Shown: positions 52,405 through 62,270, counted from the stretch's first letter. The stretch is DNA of 64,000 nucleotides from Enterococcaceae bacterium OF42-14pH9A (GCA_027692465.1 JAQEYU010000002.1:629682-693681); one strand, 5' to 3'. Notes: generated by a model not told the origin, from the sequence alone. A program made the numbers and translations.

Positions 52405-52443
52405 AAAAAGCCGGCAACCATTCAGGCTGCCGGCTTCTTTTTA
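52405..52443. terminator. Bidirectional terminator
   Basis: AAAAAGCCGGCA pairs with TGCCGGCTTCTTTTT between two convergent genes. Confidence 0.86.
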
Positions 52444-54279
52444 TTTCACTTTCAGTGTCTGTCCGACATAAATCGTATCAGACTTCAGGTTGTTCAATTC
52501 CTTCAACTGGTTGACAGTCATTCCGTGTTTTTCAGAGATCGACCACAATGAATCGCCGCTGACTACTTTATACGTTTGTGCTGCGCTGGTACTGCCGCCG
52601 GTATTGCCGGTATTAGCAGATGCGCTGCTGCCTTTTTTCACGATGACCTGCTGCCCCGGGTAAATGAAATTGTCTTTGATGCCGTTCCACTGGATCAGCT
52701 GGTCCATGCTGATGCCGTATTTATTGGCGATAAACCAGACAGAATCACCGGAGCGAACGGTATAATAGGAATTTCCCGTCGTCGCAGCGGAGCTGTTCGT
52801 TCCGCTGCTGCCGGTATTGGAAGTTCCGGTAGCCGGTTTATTCGTCGTATTGCCAGCCGAACTGCTGCTGCCGGACGTCGAGTCGCTACCCTTTTTCACA
52901 ATCAGCTTTTGGCCCGGATGGATCAGATTGTTCTTGATGCCGTTCCATTCTACCAACTGTGTCATGCTGATGCCGTGGTTGTTGGCAATCAGCCAGACGG
53001 AATCACCGGCTTTTACGGTGTAGTAGCTGTTCGTCGTTGCCGTACCTGTGCTTGAGCCGGAGCCAGTCGACGGTTTGGAGGTGCTTGGTTTTTCGGTCAC
53101 ATTGCCCGCCGAACTGCCGCCACCGGACGTTGAGCCACTGCCCTTTTTCACAATCAGCTTTTGGCCCGGGTGGATCAGATTGTTCTTGATGCCGTTCCAT
53201 TCCACCAGCTGTGTCATGCTGATGCCGTGGTTGTTGGCGATCAACCAGACAGAATCACCGGCTTTTACGGTATAGTAGCTGTTCGTCGTTGTCGTACCGG
53301 AGCCGGTTGAACCGGAACCAGTCGACGGTTTGGAGGTGCTTGGTTTTTCGGTCACATTGCCCGCCGAGCTGCCGCCACCGGACGTCGAGCCGCTGCCCTT
53401 TTTCACGATCAGCTTTTGGCCCGGATGGATCAGATTGTTCTTGATGCCGTTCCATTCCACCAGCTGTGTCATGCTGATGCCGTGGTTGTTGGCGATCAGC
53501 CAGACAGAATCACCGGCTTTTACGGTGTAGTAGCTGTTCGTCGTTGCCGCACCGGAGCCGGTCGATCCGCCGTTATTATTACTGCCGGTGCTGGCTCCGC
53601 CGCCGGCACTGCCGCTGGCGGGGGTATCAAATCGAGTCAGATTATACGATTCAATGACATTGTTCAATGCCGTCGCATAGTGAGGGGCCGTCGCATAACG
53701 TCCCGTCAGCCAGGCAGTAGCGTCACGATAAGAAGAGCAGTTGCTCTTCCAGGCGCCGCGGTAGTAATGCTGCCCGCCGATAATCACATTGCGCAGGACA
53801 CTGGCATTGTCTTCAAATGACTGTTGAAAGGATGGATAATCCCGAAACGGCTCTTTCATGGTGACCCATTTGCCGTCCAAATATTCCTGGGTGTCCATGT
53901 AGACACTTTGTCCCTGGTAACTGCCCTTGATCCCGAAAAGGTTATAATAAGGCGCTCGTGCCAAGGTGCTCTGGCCCCAGCCGCTCTCAACGATGGCCTG
54001 TGCGATCATAACTGATGCAAACAGATCATTTTTTTGTGCCACCGGCTGCGCATGGGCTGCAATCTCGGCGATAAAAGCACTGGTATTGGTGGCGCGGCTT
54101 GTCTGTCCGGCTTCCGCTGCCTCGGCTTTCACCGGTTCAGCCAAAGGAGCTGCCAATGAACAGGCTGTCAAAGTTGTGCCTACAATGGCCGTGCCCTTTC
54201 TCATCTGGCGGGACCACCGCCGTTTTTCTTCTAATTTTCGCCGCTCTTTGCGGGAAACCAACTGTCCAACGTTTTCCAT
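52441..54279 (-). CDS. N-acetylglucosaminidase autolysin with five LysM repeats (AtlA/AcmA type)
   Basis: A 612-residue secreted wall hydrolase. After a basic N-terminus and membrane segment (cleavage near VKAEAAEA) comes a GH73 glucosaminidase domain (residues ~50-205; catalytic Glu in [35 protein letters not shown]). Five C-terminal LysM domains follow, joined by Ser/Gly/Thr linkers. Three LysMs ([20 protein letters not shown]) are almost identical even in DNA. It cuts peptidoglycan during cell separation. ATG 54279 follows GAGGAGG; the frame extends five codons earlier. Confidence 0.92.
   Translation of the reverse strand: MENVGQLVSRKERRKLEEKRRWSRQMRKGTAIVGTTLTACSLAAPLAEPVKAEAAEAGQTSRATNTSAFIAEIAAHAQPVAQKNDLFASVMIAQAIVESGWGQSTLARAPYYNLFGIKGSYQGQSVYMDTQEYLDGKWVTMKEPFRDYPSFQQSFEDNASVLRNVIIGGQHYYRGAWKSNCSSYRDATAWLTGRYATAPHYATALNNVIESYNLTRFDTPASGSAGGGASTGSNNNGGSTGSGAATTNSYYTVKAGDSVWLIANNHGISMTQLVEWNGIKNNLIHPGQKLIVKKGSGSTSGGGSSAGNVTEKPSTSKPSTGSGSTGSGTTTTNSYYTVKAGDSVWLIANNHGISMTQLVEWNGIKNNLIHPGQKLIVKKGSGSTSGGGSSAGNVTEKPSTSKPSTGSGSSTGTATTNSYYTVKAGDSVWLIANNHGISMTQLVEWNGIKNNLIHPGQKLIVKKGSDSTSGSSSSAGNTTNKPATGTSNTGSSGTNSSAATTGNSYYTVRSGDSVWFIANKYGISMDQLIQWNGIKDNFIYPGQQVIVKKGSSASANTGNTGGSTSAAQTYKVVSGDSLWSISEKHGMTVNQLKELNNLKSDTIYVGQTLKVK
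52892..53560. repeat. Tandem ~252-255 bp LysM-linker repeat
   Basis: Three near-identical units: the segment CTTTTTCAC at 52891, 53143 and 53398 starts each. They encode one LysM and its linker each and are prone to copy-number change by recombination. Confidence 0.85.
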
Positions 54280-54824
54280 TCTTTTCCTCCTCACACAAAT
54301 GCTTCAAGCAGTCATACAGGCATCCTCAGTGTGTTAAAAAAACACGTTATTCTCAGTGATCTTTCGTTGTCAAAAAAGTAACCGTTTACCTGACAAAAGA
54401 TCCCCAGCTGTCAAACGCCCTGCAATGACCCTAATTTCCTGTATAAAAAATCTTCATATTACAAGTATACCTTGTTCCCCTTGTAAACGAAAACATAATC
54501 CCAGTTATCGAGAGCAATTGTTAGCTGGCTGTAACATAAGTTATCAACAGTTATAAAATGACAACATCAAGTTATCTGTAAAGGGATATAAAAAATCGTT
54601 TCGTTACCATTATCTTCGCAAACAGCGGATTAATTGAATAACAACTTTCCATGCCCATGTTTTTTTACAATTATATTACAATAAGTTGAATCACATTTCT
54701 TAGGCTTTGTTTGCGATTTTCCGGTGACCTGTCACAACCAGATGCGACATGTTATAATACCTGATGACTGACTTGCGGCCGCCCGAAAAAAACGGGGTCG
54801 TTTTGCAAAAGAAAGGATCGGTAC
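54280..54824. promoter_or_regulatory. Gene-free divergent region
   Basis: About 540 AT-rich bases between the autolysin and PAP2 genes. A -10 TATAAT at 54753-54758 faces PAP2. No gene or strong hairpin is supported; a 66-codon frame at 54356-54556 lacks coding signs. Confidence 0.45.
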
Positions 54825-55475
54825 ATGAAACATAAACTCTATTATCAATTCGCCGGCAGCTGTTTTCTGCTGGTCTTCGTCTTTTTAGGCTACGTAGTCA
54901 AATTTTATCCCCAATGGCTGGGGGGCTTCGACACATTTTTCACGAATGTGCTTCGCTCTTCGTATCCTGCTTGGAACAATTTTTATCTGACGATTACCAA
55001 GCTGGGCAATCCGCCGGTGATCACCGGACTTGCTGTGACGGCGGCCGCCCTGCTGATTTTGAGCCGCCGCTATGCCGAAACCCTCTGGCTGGCGGTCAAT
55101 GTGGTCGGCACCGCCGGGATTGGCAATGCCCTGATCAAGCTGGCTTTCATGCGGCAGCGACCGACACTGGAGCACCTGGTCACCGAGACCAGTTACAGCT
55201 TTCCCAGCGGCCATTCCACCGGCAGCATGATCTTGTGGGGGACGCTTCTGATGATGCTGCCGGGGCTGATCAAAAACAAACCGTTGCGCCTGCTGCTGCA
55301 GATTTGCTGCGGGGCGCTGATTCTGGGTGTGGGAGTAAGCCGCATCTACTTGGGCGTCCACTTCCCCTCAGATGTGTTGGGAGGCTTTTGTTTAGGGGCC
55401 GGCTGGCTACTCTTGACCTACCCGCTTTTTGACGAACGCCGCTTCATCTGGCGCTTCCAAAGCAAACAACGCTGA
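54825..55475 (+). CDS. PAP2 family membrane phosphatase
   Basis: A 216-residue protein with six membrane helices and the three PAP2 motifs: KLAFMRQRP, PSGHSTGSM and SRIYLGVHFPSDVLGG, with catalytic His in the last two. It faces outside and probably hydrolyses undecaprenyl pyrophosphate or a phosphatidyl substrate (PgpB/BcrC-like). AAAGGA precedes the ATG. Confidence 0.88.
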   Translation: MKHKLYYQFAGSCFLLVFVFLGYVVKFYPQWLGGFDTFFTNVLRSSYPAWNNFYLTITKLGNPPVITGLAVTAAALLILSRRYAETLWLAVNVVGTAGIGNALIKLAFMRQRPTLEHLVTETSYSFPSGHSTGSMILWGTLLMMLPGLIKNKPLRLLLQICCGALILGVGVSRIYLGVHFPSDVLGGFCLGAGWLLLTYPLFDERRFIWRFQSKQR

Positions 55476-55507
55476 TCTCCGAGACCTTATTTGAAAGAAG
55501 GCAGAAT

Positions 55508-56542
55508 ATGAATTTTGCAGAAAATAAACGTTACTATTCCCTGAACCAGGCTTACCGGGAGACTTTTGGCGGAAAGATTTTCAAAGTACCGGTGGACGGC
55601 GGTTTCGACTGTCCCAACCGTGACGGTACGGTGGCGCGGGGGGGCTGTACCTTTTGTAGCGTCTCCGGCTCCGGCGATATGATCGTAGCCCCCACTGATC
55701 CGCTGCCCTCGCAATTTCACAAAGAGATCGACATGATGCACCAGAAATGGCCGGCAGTCGATCAATACATCGTCTATTTCCAAAATTTCACCAACACCCA
55801 TGCCCCGGTGGAAGTCATCCGGGAACGCTTCGAACAAGTCGTGAATCTGCCGGGAGTCGTCGGGCTTTCGGTGGGAACCCGTCCTGACTGCCTGCCGCCG
55901 GAAGTGGTGGATTATCTGGCCGAGCTGAATCAACGCCTTTATCTGTGGGTCGAGTTGGGGCTGCAGACCACTTATGAGACCACCAGCGACATCATCAACC
56001 GGGCCCACGACTACCCCACCTATCTCGATGCCGTTGCCCGTCTGCGAAAACACGATATCCGGGTCTGCACCCATTTGATCAACGGCTTGCCGGGGGAAAC
56101 TCCGGAGATGATGCTGAAAAATGTGCGCCGCACGATTCTGGATTCCGATATTCAGGGGATCAAGCTGCACCTGCTCCATCTGATGCGCAATACCCGGATG
56201 CTGCGGGATTACCAGGAAGGCCGCCTACAACTGATGAGCCGGTCGGAATACGTCTCGGTCATCTGCGACCAGCTGGAAGTAATCCCTTCAGATATCATCA
56301 TCCATCGTTTAACCGGGGATGCCCCGTGGGACTCGCTGATCGGACCAAAATGGAGTCTGAAGAAATGGGAGGTCCTGAATGCGATCGACGCAGAATTGAA
56401 GCAGCGGGACAGCTGGCAGGGAAAATTCGACCTCAGAAAAAGCCGCGGCCTTCAAATGATCGGCGGTCAACCGGTACCGGCTTCTACTGCGGCAACAGAC
56501 CCCAAAGCTGCATCCTTCGTCAAAAAAGCGGTGAACCGCTGA
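55508..56542 (+). CDS. ytqA: TIGR01212 family radical SAM protein (YtqA)
   Basis: A 344-residue radical SAM protein. The cluster-binding cysteines are in DCPNRDGTVARGGCTFCS (C-x10-C-x2-C spacing of the YtqA/YhcC group). KLHLLHLMRNTRM and NGLPGETPEMM are family traits. The substrate is unknown; tRNA modification is suspected because it is paired with the methyltransferase YtqB. Its TGA overlaps the ytqB ATG. Confidence 0.88.
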   Translation: MNFAENKRYYSLNQAYRETFGGKIFKVPVDGGFDCPNRDGTVARGGCTFCSVSGSGDMIVAPTDPLPSQFHKEIDMMHQKWPAVDQYIVYFQNFTNTHAPVEVIRERFEQVVNLPGVVGLSVGTRPDCLPPEVVDYLAELNQRLYLWVELGLQTTYETTSDIINRAHDYPTYLDAVARLRKHDIRVCTHLINGLPGETPEMMLKNVRRTILDSDIQGIKLHLLHLMRNTRMLRDYQEGRLQLMSRSEYVSVICDQLEVIPSDIIIHRLTGDAPWDSLIGPKWSLKKWEVLNAIDAELKQRDSWQGKFDLRKSRGLQMIGGQPVPASTAATDPKAASFVKKAVNR

Positions 56543-57111
56543 TGCTGGCCACCGCATTGCATTACAGTCATACCTTGTTAAAAGAGGTGCTGCAGCCGGG
56601 GGAAACCGCCGTCGACGCCACCATGGGCAACGGCCACGATACCCTGCTTTTGGCCGAACTAGTGGGCCGCACCGGACACGTGTACGCCTTCGATCTGCAG
56701 GCACAGGCACTTGAAAATACCGCCGCCCGTTTATCAGAAGCTGGCCTGACACAACGAGTTACCTTGATCCAAAAAGGACATGAGACACTGGCGCATCACC
56801 TTCCTGAAGCATTGCCGGTAAAAGCAGCTGTCTTCAATCTGGGCTATCTGCCCCAAAGTGACAAAAGCGTAATCACTCTGCCGGCTACCACCCGGCAGGC
56901 ACTGGACGCCCTGCTGGTACGGCTGGCACCGCGGGGACGGATTATTCTCGTCTGTTATTACGGTCATGCCGGCGGTCCCGAGGAACTGGCCAGCGTGCGG
57001 GCGTATTGCGAAGGTCTGCCGCAGGAACAATACAACGTGTTGAACTACCAGTTCATCAATCAAAAAAACCAGCCGCCAATCCTATTTTGTATCGAGCGCA
57101 AGCCTTTCTGA
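56542..57111 (+). CDS. ytqB: SAM-dependent methyltransferase YtqB (tRNA/rRNA methylase family)
   Basis: A 189-residue methyltransferase: SAM motif DATMGNGHDTLLLAELVG, then VYAFDLQAQAL, and VFNLGYLPQSDKS as catalytic motif. Recent work on this family (TrmR/MnmM type) points to tRNA wobble uridine methylation; that is family knowledge, not shown here. The start ATG overlaps the ytqA stop by one base, so the longer frame starting at 56326 is not used. Confidence 0.88.
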   Translation: MLATALHYSHTLLKEVLQPGETAVDATMGNGHDTLLLAELVGRTGHVYAFDLQAQALENTAARLSEAGLTQRVTLIQKGHETLAHHLPEALPVKAAVFNLGYLPQSDKSVITLPATTRQALDALLVRLAPRGRIILVCYYGHAGGPEELASVRAYCEGLPQEQYNVLNYQFINQKNQPPILFCIERKPF

Positions 57112-57128
57112 CAGTCCTTTCCTCATGC

Positions 57129-57171
57129 AAAAAAGTGCCGACATCTCGTAAGATGTCGGCACTTTTTATTT
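57129..57171 (+). terminator. Terminator of the ytqAB operon
   Basis: AAAAAAGTGCCGACATCT pairs with AGATGTCGGCACTTTTT across a 4-base loop. Confidence 0.9.
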
Positions 57172-57193
57172 TATACTATTTGCATTTTAAAAT

Positions 57194-57973
57194 TATACTA
57201 ACGCTTGCTAACAGCTGCAGCATTTGCGAAACACATTTGCACGATCTTGGCAGCTTCTTAGCAAAACTTGCGAGTGAAGTGGTGTCAGCTGGCGAGCTCC
57301 GTCCGGAAGCGCCATTTGCGTGGAACGTTGCGGACACGACTTTTAGCCGATTAAAAAACAAATCGTCTAAAAGCTCGGTCATCTTCTAAGCTCAGAAGCA
57401 GTCGCTAAGAAGATCGGCGCAACTGACGCATGGCGCTTTCCGGACTTCGCAGTGAGACTTGTAGGGTTTTTAAGAGCGGTTGCGCATGAGGGCATGCGCA
57501 AAAACCAGCAAAATTGTCATGCAGTGTTATCAGCGTTATGATCAGCAGATCTTAGAAAACACTATTGGACTGTAGCTAGTTGCTGCTTTGTACATCGTTG
57601 AAAACTGCCGAGCTAGAACGATTCAGCCGCTGTCATCACAACTTCCATTTGCGGAGAGCTACACAAAACCTGCTACGCTTGCAAATCTCACCGCGCAACC
57701 CGGAAGTTTCAGCGGCTTCAGCTATGAAATTATTCTTAGCGAGCGTTTTTTGCTCGGTTAGAATAAGGCCAGACTTTGAGATCGGCGCGGTTTTTGTGAC
57801 GAGCTCAAAGCTGTGCCCATAGCGTTCCAAGCCGGCTGAAACTGGAGTGGTGGAGCTGTCCAAGTGGCATAGCTATCGGTGCAAGTCTTGCTGATTTTGA
57901 CTGCTCTTTCAGCAGCAATTTGCACAATCTTGATGAATGTTTCACGCTATCGCTGTTAGCAAGCGTTAGTATA
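57194..57973. repeat. Element C: 780-bp structured inverted-repeat element
   Basis: Bounded by perfect 22-bp inverted ends (starting TATACTAACGCTTGC at 57194; mirrored to 57973). The interior is two diverged inverted arms of about 380 bp. Each arm holds two hairpins at matching places: 57340-57373 and 57381-57414 on the left, 57774-57810 and 57730-57766 on the right. Their stems differ in sequence but keep pairing. No credible protein frame. Nothing in the element resembles a known IS or CRISPR. Confidence 0.75.
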
Positions 57974-58014
57974 CGGCGCCTATCATCAACTATGATTTCC
58001 AAATGGATTGAGTA

Positions 58015-58791
58015 TTACAACGGCAGCCACGCCAGGACCCGCGGCAGCCATTCATCCCAGAATTTCCAATCGTGGATCCCGGGACCGTCCTCATAGGTTA
58101 CATCAAAACCTTTGGCAGCTGCTGTTTTGGCAAAGTAGCCGCTGACCGGATAGAGATCATCTTCGGTGCCACAGGCCACAAAGAGCTTGGGAGCTTGGGC
58201 CGGATCCAGCTGTGACAAGAGATACAGCGGATTCTCTTGCGACGTGCCCAACGTTTCCAACGGGCCGAAAATTCCTTCCCAATACGCCCGCTTCCGCAAA
58301 GACAAGAGGGGTGCCGGATCATCAGTAAAGGCCAGTGCTCCTGACAGGCTGGCCACGGCGGCAAATCGTTCCGGACAGCGCAGCCCCAGCTTGATCGCGC
58401 CGTAGCCTCCCATGGAAAGTCCGGCGGCAAAGGTCTTTTCCCGCTTGACAGTCAACTGTGGGAAAAATTCTCTCACCAGTTGCGGCAGCTCTTCGGCGAC
58501 ATAGGTCCAATACTTCATATCATAGGTGGTGTCTGTGTACCAGCCGTGATCGGTCGCAGGCATCACGACTGCCAGTCCCAGCTCATCCACGTATCGTTCG
58601 ACTGACGTTCGGCGCTCCCAGACGCTGTGATTGCCCCCCATCCCGTGAAGCAGATAAAGTACCGGCACATCTGTTGCGGCACCGATTGAATCAGTCCCGA
58701 TCCTTTTTTTCGTCTGTTGCGGCAGGATCACGTTCAACATCACCTGCATCTCCAATACATTGGAGTAACAATTCACTTGCAAAAAAGCCAT
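58015..58791 (-). CDS. Esterase (tributyrin esterase EstA / esterase D family)
   Basis: A 258-residue alpha/beta hydrolase of the esterase D group: LYLLHGMGGNHSVWERR, nucleophile Ser in FAAGLSMGGYGAIKLGL, Asp in ACGTEDDLYPVS and His in GPGIHDWKFWDEWLP. Members hydrolyse short acyl esters, including S-formylglutathione or acetyl sugars. The second ATG (58791) is better spaced from GGGG than the first (58797). It is a single gene beside element C. Confidence 0.87.
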   Translation of the reverse strand: MAFLQVNCYSNVLEMQVMLNVILPQQTKKRIGTDSIGAATDVPVLYLLHGMGGNHSVWERRTSVERYVDELGLAVVMPATDHGWYTDTTYDMKYWTYVAEELPQLVREFFPQLTVKREKTFAAGLSMGGYGAIKLGLRCPERFAAVASLSGALAFTDDPAPLLSLRKRAYWEGIFGPLETLGTSQENPLYLLSQLDPAQAPKLFVACGTEDDLYPVSGYFAKTAAAKGFDVTYEDGPGIHDWKFWDEWLPRVLAWLPL

Positions 58792-58899
58792 TTTCATCCC
58801 CGTTTCCCCGATCCGGCAAACCCGGTCTGCGCCCAGCTGCCGATCAGCTTTCCCTGTTACGATCCGCAGCTTTTTCGGCCCCGATGAAAAACAGCCGAC

Positions 58900-60498
58900 T
58901 CAGATCGATTCATCTTCTATTGTACCAGATTTGTCACGGATCACGACAGTCAATACCAAGGCGGCGGCAATCAGACACAACGCCCCGCCGAAAACACCGT
59001 GGAGACCGGCAAAGAGGATCTTGCGCAACGGTTCCAGCTGTTCAGTCGGCAGCAGTTTGGCTGTCTGGGGATTGACCAGCTTGTTCATGATATCCGGGTC
59101 ATTTGTCACAGGGTTGTCAGACAGCTGTGCGGCCGTAATCCCGTTCATCAAAATTCCAAATACCGACACCATGATCGTCTGGCCGATGGTTCGGGCCAGC
59201 GTATTGAAGGAGGTCGCCACTCCCAGCTGCTCGTGGGGCACGCTGCTTTGGGCACTCACCGTACAAGTCACCGTCACCGCCCCCAAGCCGATTCCCAAGA
59301 TCGTAGAGATGGCAAAAAACCACAGCCAGCTGGCCGCCATCGGAATCAAAAAGAGACTGGCACCTCCCAGCAATGTGATCAGCAGGCCGGTCAGCAGCAC
59401 ACTTTTCACCGAATGCCGCACCAGCCAGCGCCCCGCCAGAAACGAGCCGACCATCCACAAAACCGACAACGGCGCCAATACCAGCCCACCGATTCCTGCC
59501 GGCAGTCCTAAAACGCCCTGCATCCACATGGGAATATACACGTCTACCGCCATCAAAAAGCCGCTGCCCAACGCCGCCACCAGATTGACTACCACAAATA
59601 ACCGGCTAGTAAACAATTCCATACTGATCACCGGATCCTGCGCCCGTTTTTCGGTGAAGACGAATAAAACCAGCCCCAAAACAAAACCTGCCAGCAACAG
59701 CCCGACCGTCAAATCAAAACCGTGATCGCCTAAAAATTGAAACGCCAGCAGCAGCGACAACAGCGTCAGCATCAAAAAGAGACTGCCGGCGATGTCCATC
59801 GGTTTATTTGGCCGAGCAGCGGCCGCCACTCCCTCGCTGTCCTCATTTTTGGCAACAGCCGCAAGCGTAGGCCCACCGCTTTCATCTGATCCGGCCAGCG
59901 GCACCGTTTTTTCTCCGACTGGCAGCGGCCGACGCCGAGGTTCTGCCAGAAACTGCCAGATCATCCAGATCAGCAGGATCCCGATCGGTACATTGATAAA
60001 GAAGATCCAATGCCAACCCACAGTGTCCACGATGATCCCGCCTGCCAAAGGGCCTACTACGCTGGCGATCCCCCAGGCGGTACTGTTCAACCCCAGCACC
60101 CGCGCCCGTTTTTCCATCGAATACAGGTCGCCGATAATCGTCAGAGCCACCGGCATCATCGCCCCGGCTCCCATCCCCTGAATTCCCCGGGCCACGATCA
60201 AGGTCAGCATCGTGTCGGAAAAACCGCACAAGGCCGACCCGATAATAAACAGCAGCGTACCGAAAATAAAAATCGCTTTGCGGCCGATTCGGTCCGCCAG
60301 CTTGCCGTAAATGGGGGTCAGCATCGCATTGGTCAATAAATAAATCGAAAAGACCCAGTTCATAATCTCAATGCCGTGCAGTGAGCCGACAATCGTAGGC
60401 ATGGCGGTGGTTACGATGGTTCCTTCCACTGCGGTCATAAAGGTCGCCACGAAGACTGCCGCTGTCACCAGTTTTACATTTGTTTGTTTTGTCGTCAT
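58900..60498 (-). CDS. MFS multidrug exporter (EmrB/QacA, 14 helices)
   Basis: A 532-residue drug:H+ antiporter with 14 predicted helices. Motif A is GKLADRIGRKAIFI, motif C lies in GPLAGGIIVDTVGWHWIFFI. The hydrophilic central loop (about 200-235) is rich in charged residues. AAGGAG precedes the ATG. Cargo is unknown. It is a single gene without an adjacent regulator. Confidence 0.87.
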   Translation of the reverse strand: MTTKQTNVKLVTAAVFVATFMTAVEGTIVTTAMPTIVGSLHGIEIMNWVFSIYLLTNAMLTPIYGKLADRIGRKAIFIFGTLLFIIGSALCGFSDTMLTLIVARGIQGMGAGAMMPVALTIIGDLYSMEKRARVLGLNSTAWGIASVVGPLAGGIIVDTVGWHWIFFINVPIGILLIWMIWQFLAEPRRRPLPVGEKTVPLAGSDESGGPTLAAVAKNEDSEGVAAAARPNKPMDIAGSLFLMLTLLSLLLAFQFLGDHGFDLTVGLLLAGFVLGLVLFVFTEKRAQDPVISMELFTSRLFVVVNLVAALGSGFLMAVDVYIPMWMQGVLGLPAGIGGLVLAPLSVLWMVGSFLAGRWLVRHSVKSVLLTGLLITLLGGASLFLIPMAASWLWFFAISTILGIGLGAVTVTCTVSAQSSVPHEQLGVATSFNTLARTIGQTIMVSVFGILMNGITAAQLSDNPVTNDPDIMNKLVNPQTAKLLPTEQLEPLRKILFAGLHGVFGGALCLIAAALVLTVVIRDKSGTIEDESI

Positions 60499-60614
60499 TT
60501 TAAGCTCCTTATTGATTGTTCTGTTTGCGTTTTGGGGGTGCCTTGCATGAAATTGCCTGTTGCTTGCATCCCGGCCTGCTCATCTTGGGAGCAGGATCAG
60601 CCGTAAAACAGCAT

Positions 60615-60673
60615 AAAAAGAGACCCCCGCCGACAGCCGGCCAAAAGCCGGACTGTCTTGCAGAGGTCGCCTC
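60615..60673 (-). terminator. metK terminator
   Basis: On the minus strand GACAGTCCGGC pairs with GGCCGGCTGTC inside an outer stem. It ends with GGGGGTCTCTTTTT directly after the stop codon. Confidence 0.82.
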
Positions 60674-60675
60674 GG

Positions 60676-61866
60676 TTACTCCTTCACACTTGCCAACAGG
60701 CCGGCGACTTTGTCTGTCGCTTCCCAAGGCAAATCGATATCTGTACGACCAAAATGTCCGTACGCCGCCGTCTGTTTGTAGATCGGCCGGCGCAGATTCA
60801 ACATTTCGATGATGCCTGCCGGACGAAGATCAAAGTTTTCCCGAACCGCCGCTACCAATTTTTCATTGGTGACAGTGCCAGTCCCGAATGTGTCAATTGA
60901 GATGGATACCGGCTGGGCGACACCGATGGCATATGCCAGCTGAACTTCAGCTTTTTTGGCCAAACCGGCTGCTACGATATTTTTCGCAATATAACGGGCT
61001 GCGTAGCTGGCAGAGCGGTCAACCTTGGTAGCATCCTTACCGGAAAAGGCACCGCCGCCGTGACGAGCATAACCGCCGTACGTATCCACGATGATCTTGC
61101 GGCCAGTCAAACCGGCATCTCCTTGCGGTCCGCCGATCACAAAGCGGCCGGTAGGATTGATATAATACTTGGTTTCATCATCCAAAAGTTCAGTCGGGAT
61201 CACCGCTTCAATAACTTTTTCGATAACATCGCGATGGATCGTCTCGTTATCTGTCGCATCATCGTGCTGCGTACTGATGACAACCGTGTCCACTCGCTGC
61301 GGCTGACCGTTTTCATCATATTCCACGGTAACCTGTGATTTAGCGTCCGGACGCAGGTACGTCAGCTCTTTTGCTTTACGCAGCTCAGCCAGACGGTGAA
61401 CCAGTTTATGACTCAGCGAAATCGGCAGCGGCATCAGTTCCGGCGTTTCGTCACAGGCAAAGCCGAACATCAGCCCCTGGTCACCGGCCCCGATTTCATC
61501 TAGCGGATCTTTCTTTTCTTCCCGTGCTTCCAGTGCCACATCGACACCTTGTGCGATATCCGGCGACTGCTCGTCGATTGCGACCAGCACCGCGACTGTA
61601 TCCCCGTCAAATCCGTATTTGGCCCGGGTATAACCAATGTCGTTGATGGTTTTCCGCACGATTTTTTGGATATCCACATATGCCGTCGTGGAAATTTCCC
61701 CGAACACCAACACTAAACCGGTAGTCACGGATGTCTCACACGCTACGCGGGCATATGGATCTTTTTCCAGCAGCGCATCCAGGATCGCGTCGCTGATTTG
61801 GTCTGCCACCTTATCCGGATGGCCTTCGGAGACAGATTCCGAAGTAAATAAATGTCTTTCTGTCAT
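60676..61866 (-). CDS. metK: S-adenosylmethionine synthetase
   Basis: A 396-residue enzyme making SAM from methionine and ATP. It shows [17 protein letters not shown], the signature [12 protein letters not shown] and the glycine-rich [16 protein letters not shown]. The ATG at 61864-61866 follows GGGGGAA, which is the ribosome site captured by the SMK riboswitch. An in-frame ATG 12 codons upstream (61902) lies in the leader and may be a minor start. Confidence 0.96.
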   Translation of the reverse strand: MTERHLFTSESVSEGHPDKVADQISDAILDALLEKDPYARVACETSVTTGLVLVFGEISTTAYVDIQKIVRKTINDIGYTRAKYGFDGDTVAVLVAIDEQSPDIAQGVDVALEAREEKKDPLDEIGAGDQGLMFGFACDETPELMPLPISLSHKLVHRLAELRKAKELTYLRPDAKSQVTVEYDENGQPQRVDTVVISTQHDDATDNETIHRDVIEKVIEAVIPTELLDDETKYYINPTGRFVIGGPQGDAGLTGRKIIVDTYGGYARHGGGAFSGKDATKVDRSASYAARYIAKNIVAAGLAKKAEVQLAYAIGVAQPVSISIDTFGTGTVTNEKLVAAVRENFDLRPAGIIEMLNLRRPIYKQTAAYGHFGRTDIDLPWEATDKVAGLLASVKE

Positions 61867-61995
61867 GATGATTCCCCCTACATCGCACACTTGCCGGATC
61901 ATTCAAGAACGGGCTGTCCCGGTCTCCTCCCTGCAAGCGGCCTGCTTTTATTTTCGGTTACAAGGCATCTTCGAATAACGAATCCTATCGGGAAC
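61867..61995 (-). promoter_or_regulatory. SMK-box (SAM-III) riboswitch of metK
   Basis: On the minus strand the conserved core GTTCCCGATAGGAT, a variable hairpin, then AGATGCCTTGTAACCGAAA lies at 61952-61995. The anti-Shine-Dalgarno GTTCCC can pair with the ribosome site GGGGGAA at 61872-61878. With SAM bound the ribosome site is hidden. The linker between the core and the ribosome site is about 73 bases, far longer than in the Enterococcus faecalis RNA I recall, and can fold into a CGGG/CCCG hairpin. Confidence 0.87.
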
Positions 61996-62149
61996 TTGCA
62001 ACGATTGACAGTATACCAGATTTTCCCGAAACTTGCCTGCTTTCTCGCTGAATCCCTCATGAAATTTTCAAGAAATTTAGGATATCGCAAGCCCGCAAAC
62101 TGCGGCGGCTTGGTTTGACAAAGTGCCAGTTTCACTTTTAGAAAAAAGC

Positions 62150-62178
62150 AAAAAAAATAAGGCACTCAACTGAGTACC
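62150..62178 (-). terminator. Terminator of the tRNA operon
   Basis: On the minus strand GGTACTCA pairs with TGAGTGCC across two bases and is followed by a T-run, 3 bases after the last tRNA gene. Confidence 0.82.
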
Positions 62179-62181
62179 TCA

Positions 62182-62253
62182 TGATCCGTACGGGATTCGA
62201 ACCCGTGTTACCGCCGTGAAAGGGCGGTGTCTTAACCACTTGACCAACGGACC
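62182..62253 (-). tRNA. tRNA-Glu(UUC)
   Basis: 72-nt cloverleaf, anticodon TTC, 7-bp acceptor stem GGTCCGT/ACGGATC. Identical to the copy at 62731-62802. Last gene of the cluster; CCA is not encoded. Confidence 0.95.
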
Positions 62254-62270
62254 GTAGATTATTCTTTTAA

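Noticed and set aside
52892..53560. Regularly spaced repeats as a CRISPR array
   Set aside because: The units are 252-255 bp and encode LysM domains in frame within the autolysin.
54356..54556. 66-codon plus-strand frame between autolysin and PAP2 genes
   Set aside because: No ribosome site, mixed composition and no recognisable feature; treated as gene-free.
55487..56179. 230-codon minus-strand frame
   Set aside because: Antisense to ytqA, whose radical SAM cysteines are clear.
56326..56541. Long N-terminal extension of ytqB
   Set aside because: It overlaps ytqA in another frame; the ATG at 56542 overlapping the ytqA stop fits known YtqB length.
57580..57863. Short frames within element C on both strands (80 and 75 codons)
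   Set aside because: They follow from the inverted arms, lack ribosome sites and are not kept between the two arms. The compensatory hairpin changes point to structure, not coding.
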